Shown: in pieces, positions 9,163-11,406 of the stretch
Numbering within the stretch: the stretch's first letter is position 1
Layout: every line of letters starts with the position of its first letter
Assembly: GCA_018695965.1 (NCBI GenBank)
Contig: JABHQB010000025.1
Location: forward strand, 1 to 11,406
Direction of reading: 5' to 3'
DNA from: Flavobacteriales bacterium
GTDB taxonomy: Bacteria > Bacteroidota > Bacteroidia > Flavobacteriales > BACL11
Length of the DNA: 11,406 nt
Position numbers and translations under genes: made by a program
Notes under the pieces: model-generated
What the model saw: the letters and a program-made list of their open reading frames with translations, nothing else
Databases searched by the model: none
What the model was told of the DNA's origin: nothing

Positions 9163-9174
9163 CTTTATTGTTTT

Positions 9175-9750
9175 CTACCCTAGAGATCTTCTAACTAAGT
9201 CTTCCACAGTAATTTCTCCTTCATGATTTTTAATTACTTGTTCCATCTTTTTGTACGCTACTTTTTTAGTAAATCCTAATGCTAGTAAGGCAGATAACGA
9301 TTCTTCCTTAATTGTATTGTCCTGAGTAAACAATAAATCTGAAGTTTCTTTCCCTTTTCCAACTTTATCTTTTAAGTCAATAATTATCCTTTGAGCAGTT
9401 TTACCTCCAATTCCTTTTACATTCTGTATAGCTGCCACATCAGCTGTAATAATATAATTCACAATTTCTTCAGCCGAATAAGTAGATAAAATCATACGAG
9501 CAGTACTAGGTCCAACACCAGAAACTGAAATTAATTGCCTAAATAAATCTCTCTCTTCAGAAGTGTAAAATCCATAAAGTGTATGTGAGTCTTCCTTTAC
9601 CGCAAGGTGCGTTAATAATTTACAATTTTCGGCTTGTATTGAGGAATAGGTTTGTAAAGATATATTTAATTTATATCCAACACCATTACAATCAATAACA
9701 ACATAGGTTGGTGTTTTTTCTACTAATTTGCCGTTTATATGTGATATCAT
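9175..9750 (-). CDS. ruvA: Holliday junction branch migration protein RuvA
   Basis: RuvA binds four-way DNA junctions as a tetramer and loads the RuvB helicase for branch migration in recombinational repair. The 191-residue protein shows all three family domains. An N-terminal OB-fold lies at about 1-62 (MISHINGKLVEKTP start, CNGVGYKLNISL, LYGF at 58-61). Two helix-hairpin-helix motifs follow, LISVSGVGPSTARMILS at 73-89 and IQNVKGIGGKTAQRIIIDLK at 108-127. A C-terminal RuvB-contacting helical domain spans about 148-191 (SALLALGFTKK). The ATG at 9750 gives the standard N-terminus. No ruvB or ruvC is nearby in the window. The TAG stop at 9175-9177 is only 12 nt from the sprA start and in the same frame. 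Upstream are a candidate promoter at 9828-9835 and a short upstream reading frame at 9758-9808. Confidence 0.97.
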   Translation of the reverse strand: MISHINGKLVEKTPTYVVIDCNGVGYKLNISLQTYSSIQAENCKLLTHLAVKEDSHTLYGFYTSEERDLFRQLISVSGVGPSTARMILSTYSAEEIVNYIITADVAAIQNVKGIGGKTAQRIIIDLKDKVGKGKETSDLLFTQDNTIKEESLSALLALGFTKKVAYKKMEQVIKNHEGEITVEDLVRRSLG

Positions 9751-9757
9751 GTGTTAG

Positions 9758-9808
9758 TTATTTGAGAAATAATATCCAGAGCGTGTTTTTTACTTGATTT
9801 TTTAACAT
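9758..9808 (-). other. Possible 16-codon upstream ORF in the ruvA leader
   Basis: Within the predicted ruvA leader, an ATG at 9808-9806 opens a frame for MLKNQVKNTLWILFLK and closes at TAA 9760-9758, just 7 nt before the ruvA ATG. It would begin about 13 nt after the transcription start predicted from the TATATTTG at 9828-9835. It has a basic start followed by a hydrophobic stretch. No recognised leader-peptide signature, such as a run of one amino acid, is present. A frame of this length can arise by chance, so translation is unproven. Confidence 0.25.
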
Positions 9809-9827
9809 TTATCTATTATTTTAACCA

Positions 9828-9835
9828 CAAATATA
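9828..9835 (-). promoter_or_regulatory. Candidate -7 promoter element for ruvA-sprA
   Basis: The minus strand reads TATATTTG, an exact match to the Bacteroidota -7 consensus TAnnTTTG. It predicts a start near 9821 and a leader of about 70 nt before ruvA. No TTG or TG lies at the expected upstream distance, because that position is occupied by the terminator stem of the gene to the right. I see no other good candidate for the ruvA-sprA unit. Confidence 0.5.
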
Positions 9836-9847
9836 CTGCTTACATAT

Positions 9848-9878
9848 AAAAAAACCCCCTTAGAAATAAGGGGGTTTT
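9848..9878 (-). terminator. Intrinsic terminator of the T9SS cargo gene
   Basis: A perfect 12-bp inverted repeat: AAAACCCCCTTA at 9851-9862 pairs with TAAGGGGGTTTT at 9867-9878 around a 4-nt loop at 9863-9866. On the minus strand the stem contains five G-C pairs and is followed by seven Ts (9854-9848), the classic rho-independent form. It starts 17 nt past the stop of the sorting-domain gene and insulates the ruvA-sprA unit from it. The + strand side has only four Ts, all within the stem. Confidence 0.92.
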
Positions 9879-9895
9879 AATTTATAATAAACAAA

Positions 9896-10621
9896 TTATT
9901 TGTTAATAATTAATTTCTTAGTTTTTATTATTTCTCCGTTTTTTACTAGATTACCAAAATAAACACCTTTGTGTAAATCTCCAACATAAATTGTTTTCTC
10001 TCCATTACCTTCCATCTGAATATTCTTTACCACATTCCCTAAAATATCCGTAATCTGTAATAATGATATTCCTTTTACATTATAGAAAAGACTAGTATAT
10101 TCATTCGTTGGATTCGGATAAAAAGAACCTATTTCTTCAGAATAGACAACTTCTTTTACATCAGACACTGTCGATGTTGCATCATACGTAACTATAAAAC
10201 AAGCCCTATCGTTAGGATCTGAATTTAAATAAAAGCAGTATTCTACTTGAGCAATTGTTGAATGCCCCCAGGGTTGGTAATCCCCAACAAACTCATTATT
10301 CTTTTCTCCAGGCAATATAGTGTCTGCTTTAGTTGAAAATATTGTTGTTGATGGATAACAGGTCCCTCCCCAACAAAAATTACTAGTAGGATTTGTTGGT
10401 TGTGGAAGGTCTGATGTTCCAATAGTGTCCATGAGTATCTCATTCTTCTGGCAATAAACGATTACTGTATTATTGGAATTATTCATTACTTGTAAATGAG
10501 ATTCTACTTGAAAATCTGAAGAGTCACCATACACTATTGCATCTCCAGTAACCACTAAACTTTGTGAGTATAATAAGTTTGCAGTCAATAAGAATAAAAA
10601 CGATATTAGAAATTTTTTCAT
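9896..10621 (-). CDS. Secreted protein with type A T9SS C-terminal sorting domain
   Basis: The protein has 241 residues from the ATG at 10621-10619. A signal peptide covers about 1-20 (MKKFLISFLFLLTANLLYSQ). A central module at about 21-150 has the pattern of a small beta-sandwich with five cysteines (57, 83, 88, 129, 141) and a distinctive FCWGGTCYP motif at 82-90. The C-terminal sorting domain at about 163-241 has the usual marks: FYPNPTNEYTSLFY, LLQITDILGNVVKN, GVYFGNLVKNGEIIKTKKLI and a basic end. By family knowledge it should be exported to the periplasm, pass the outer membrane through SprA, and be released or anchored after removal of the sorting domain. I see no catalytic motif, so its activity is unknown. 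A longer frame would begin at TTG 10642, but that codon lies inside the promoter element at 10640-10647, so the ATG is preferred. It has its own promoter and terminator, so it is a single-gene unit. Confidence 0.88.
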   Translation of the reverse strand: MKKFLISFLFLLTANLLYSQSLVVTGDAIVYGDSSDFQVESHLQVMNNSNNTVIVYCQKNEILMDTIGTSDLPQPTNPTSNFCWGGTCYPSTTIFSTKADTILPGEKNNEFVGDYQPWGHSTIAQVEYCFYLNSDPNDRACFIVTYDATSTVSDVKEVVYSEEIGSFYPNPTNEYTSLFYNVKGISLLQITDILGNVVKNIQMEGNGEKTIYVGDLHKGVYFGNLVKNGEIIKTKKLIINK

Positions 10622-10639
10622 TATATAATCTATTTTACG

Positions 10640-10671
10640 CAAATATAGTAATATATGTTACATAAATACAA
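10640..10671 (-). promoter_or_regulatory. Candidate promoter for the T9SS cargo gene
   Basis: The minus strand reads TATATTTG at 10647-10640 (TAnnTTTG consensus), and a TTTG ends 21 nt upstream at about 10669, within the 17-23 nt spacing of Bacteroidota promoters. The start of transcription would fall near 10633, giving a leader of about 12 nt before the ATG at 10621. Both boxes are present at proper spacing, making this one of the two better matches in the window. Confidence 0.6.
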
Positions 10672-10726
10672 ATTTTAGATCTAAGATATTACTATAAAAA
10701 ATATCTCTACATATTAAATAATTCAT

Positions 10727-10734
10727 TATATTTG
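10727..10734 (+). promoter_or_regulatory. Candidate -7 promoter element for the Omp28-family gene
   Basis: TATATTTG lies 31 nt before the ATG at 10766, an exact TAnnTTTG match. No TTG is found 17-23 nt upstream, so the -33 box is weak or absent. It is arranged back to back with the promoter at 10640-10671, so the two genes diverge from one 144-nt intergenic region. Confidence 0.5.
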
Positions 10735-10765
10735 CTTACTTAATTTTAACAAACTAATTACAACT

Positions 10766-11406
10766 ATGAAAAAATTTATCTTTCCAGCTTTTGTATTATT
10801 TACTTTTATTGCATCAGCTCAAACCTTTGTAAGCACATCAGTTGAAAACAAAAATATAATTCTTGAAGAATTTACAGGAATTAGTTGTGTTTTCTGTCCA
10901 GCTGGGCATTTAATTGGCCAAACATTACATGATAATAACCCCAATGATGTTTTTCTTATAAACATCCATACTGGAGGATATGCAAATCCTCAAGGTGCCG
11001 GAACAGACTTTAATACAAGTTTTGGTGCTGCAATTGCATCACAAAGCGGATTATCTGGTTATCCAGCAGGAACGGTTAACAGACATCAATTTACAATGAC
11101 ACAAGGAGGTGGTACCGCAATGAGCAGAGGAGATTGGGGTTCTGCTTCAACTCAATTATTATCACAAATTTCTCCTGTAAATGTTGGATTACAAGCAAGT
11201 ATAGATATGGCTAGCAATACACTTACTGTTGATGTAGAAGTTTATTACACAGGAACTCAAAATATCTCATCAAATTCTCTAAACATTGCGATTGTACAGA
11301 ATAATATTGAAGGACCTCAAACTGGTGGACAAAGTCATAATCCTGGATCAATGCTTCCAAATGGGAACTATAATCATAATCATATGTTACGACATATGTT
11401 AACAGG
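10766..11406 (+). CDS. Omp28-family outer-membrane/secreted protein, 3'-truncated by the window edge
   Basis: The frame is open from the ATG at 10766 to the end of the window, giving 214 residues without a stop. A signal peptide covers about 1-19 (MKKFIFPAFVLFTFIASAQ). It is followed by IILEEFTGISCVFCPAGHLI at 31-50, the hallmark of the Omp28 family, with a CxxC pair at Cys41 and Cys44. A GYPAGTVNR segment at 98-106 places a proline (100) where a thioredoxin-like fold has its cis-proline, and the visible end HMLRHMLTG is also conserved in the family. The Omp28 name comes from a Porphyromonas gingivalis surface protein whose exact role is poorly known. A redox activity is possible but is inference. 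Full family members are commonly longer, and some end in a T9SS sorting domain; the missing 3' end prevents checking this. It is divergent from the sorting-domain gene. Confidence 0.87.
   Translation, partial: MKKFIFPAFVLFTFIASAQTFVSTSVENKNIILEEFTGISCVFCPAGHLIGQTLHDNNPNDVFLINIHTGGYANPQGAGTDFNTSFGAAIASQSGLSGYPAGTVNRHQFTMTQGGGTAMSRGDWGSASTQLLSQISPVNVGLQASIDMASNTLTVDVEVYYTGTQNISSNSLNIAIVQNNIEGPQTGGQSHNPGSMLPNGNYNHNHMLRHMLT

Noticed and set aside
9163..9174. Programmed readthrough fusing RuvA to SprA
   Set aside because: The same frame is suggestive, but both proteins have complete normal ends, and a fused signal peptide would be internal. Kept only as a remark under the sprA start.
10243..10443. 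A 66-codon minus-strand frame overlapping the T9SS cargo gene
   Set aside because: It is an alternative frame inside a well-supported gene and has no recognisable features.
10622..10642. N-terminal extension of the T9SS cargo from TTG 10642 (MRKIDYI before the ATG)
   Set aside because: The TTG lies inside the TATATTTG promoter element, upstream of the predicted transcription start, and the ATG at 10621 begins a normal signal peptide.
1..11406. CRISPR array, tRNA or rRNA genes, insertion sequences, defence or phage modules
   Set aside because: I saw no regularly spaced repeats, cloverleaf-like sequences, transposase motifs or terminal inverted repeats; the gene content is core genome.

Overview
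The window is AT-rich DNA from a member of the Bacteroidota, most likely a Flavobacteriia-like lineage. The evidence is the type IX secretion (T9SS) translocon gene sprA next to ruvA and gcvH, a protein with a T9SS C-terminal sorting domain, an Omp28-family protein, a Bacteroidota-style TonB, and several matches to the phylum's unusual promoter element TAnnTTTG (three of them the identical octamer TATATTTG). Shine-Dalgarno sequences are weak or absent, which is also usual for the phylum. I cannot name a genus.

Layout, left to right. (1) The C-terminal two thirds of cysN (sulfate adenylyltransferase subunit 1) on the + strand, cut by the left edge. (2) A 14-bp-stem bidirectional terminator at 826-857, shared with the convergent genes that follow. 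(3) A minus-strand cluster transcribed right to left in the order ruvA (9750-9175), sprA (9162-2005), gcvH (1959-1582), tonB-like (1577-876). ruvA and sprA are 12 nt apart and share a reading frame. sprA appears to start at TTG. gcvH has its own candidate promoter in the 45-nt gap after sprA, and tonB follows gcvH by 4 nt. (4) A 145-nt gap (9751-9895) holding a strong terminator for the gene to its right, a candidate promoter for ruvA and a 16-codon upstream reading frame. (5) A minus-strand gene (10621-9896) for a secreted protein with a type A T9SS sorting domain. (6) A 144-nt divergent promoter region, then (7) the first 214 residues of an Omp28-family protein on the + strand, cut by the right edge.

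Functionally, the centre of the window is protein export. SprA is the outer-membrane pore of the T9SS, and the neighbouring sorting-domain protein is the kind of cargo that leaves through it. TonB energises outer-membrane import. ruvA (Holliday junction processing), gcvH (glycine cleavage) and cysN (sulfate activation) are housekeeping genes. The ruvA-sprA-gcvH neighbourhood is familiar in Bacteroidota. I do not see a new defence, mobile or biosynthetic system here, nor any CRISPR array, tRNA, rRNA or insertion sequence. The most interesting points are small: the non-ATG sprA start in frame with ruvA, the uORF in the ruvA leader, the internal gcvH promoter, and the uncharacterised cysteine-containing module of the T9SS cargo.
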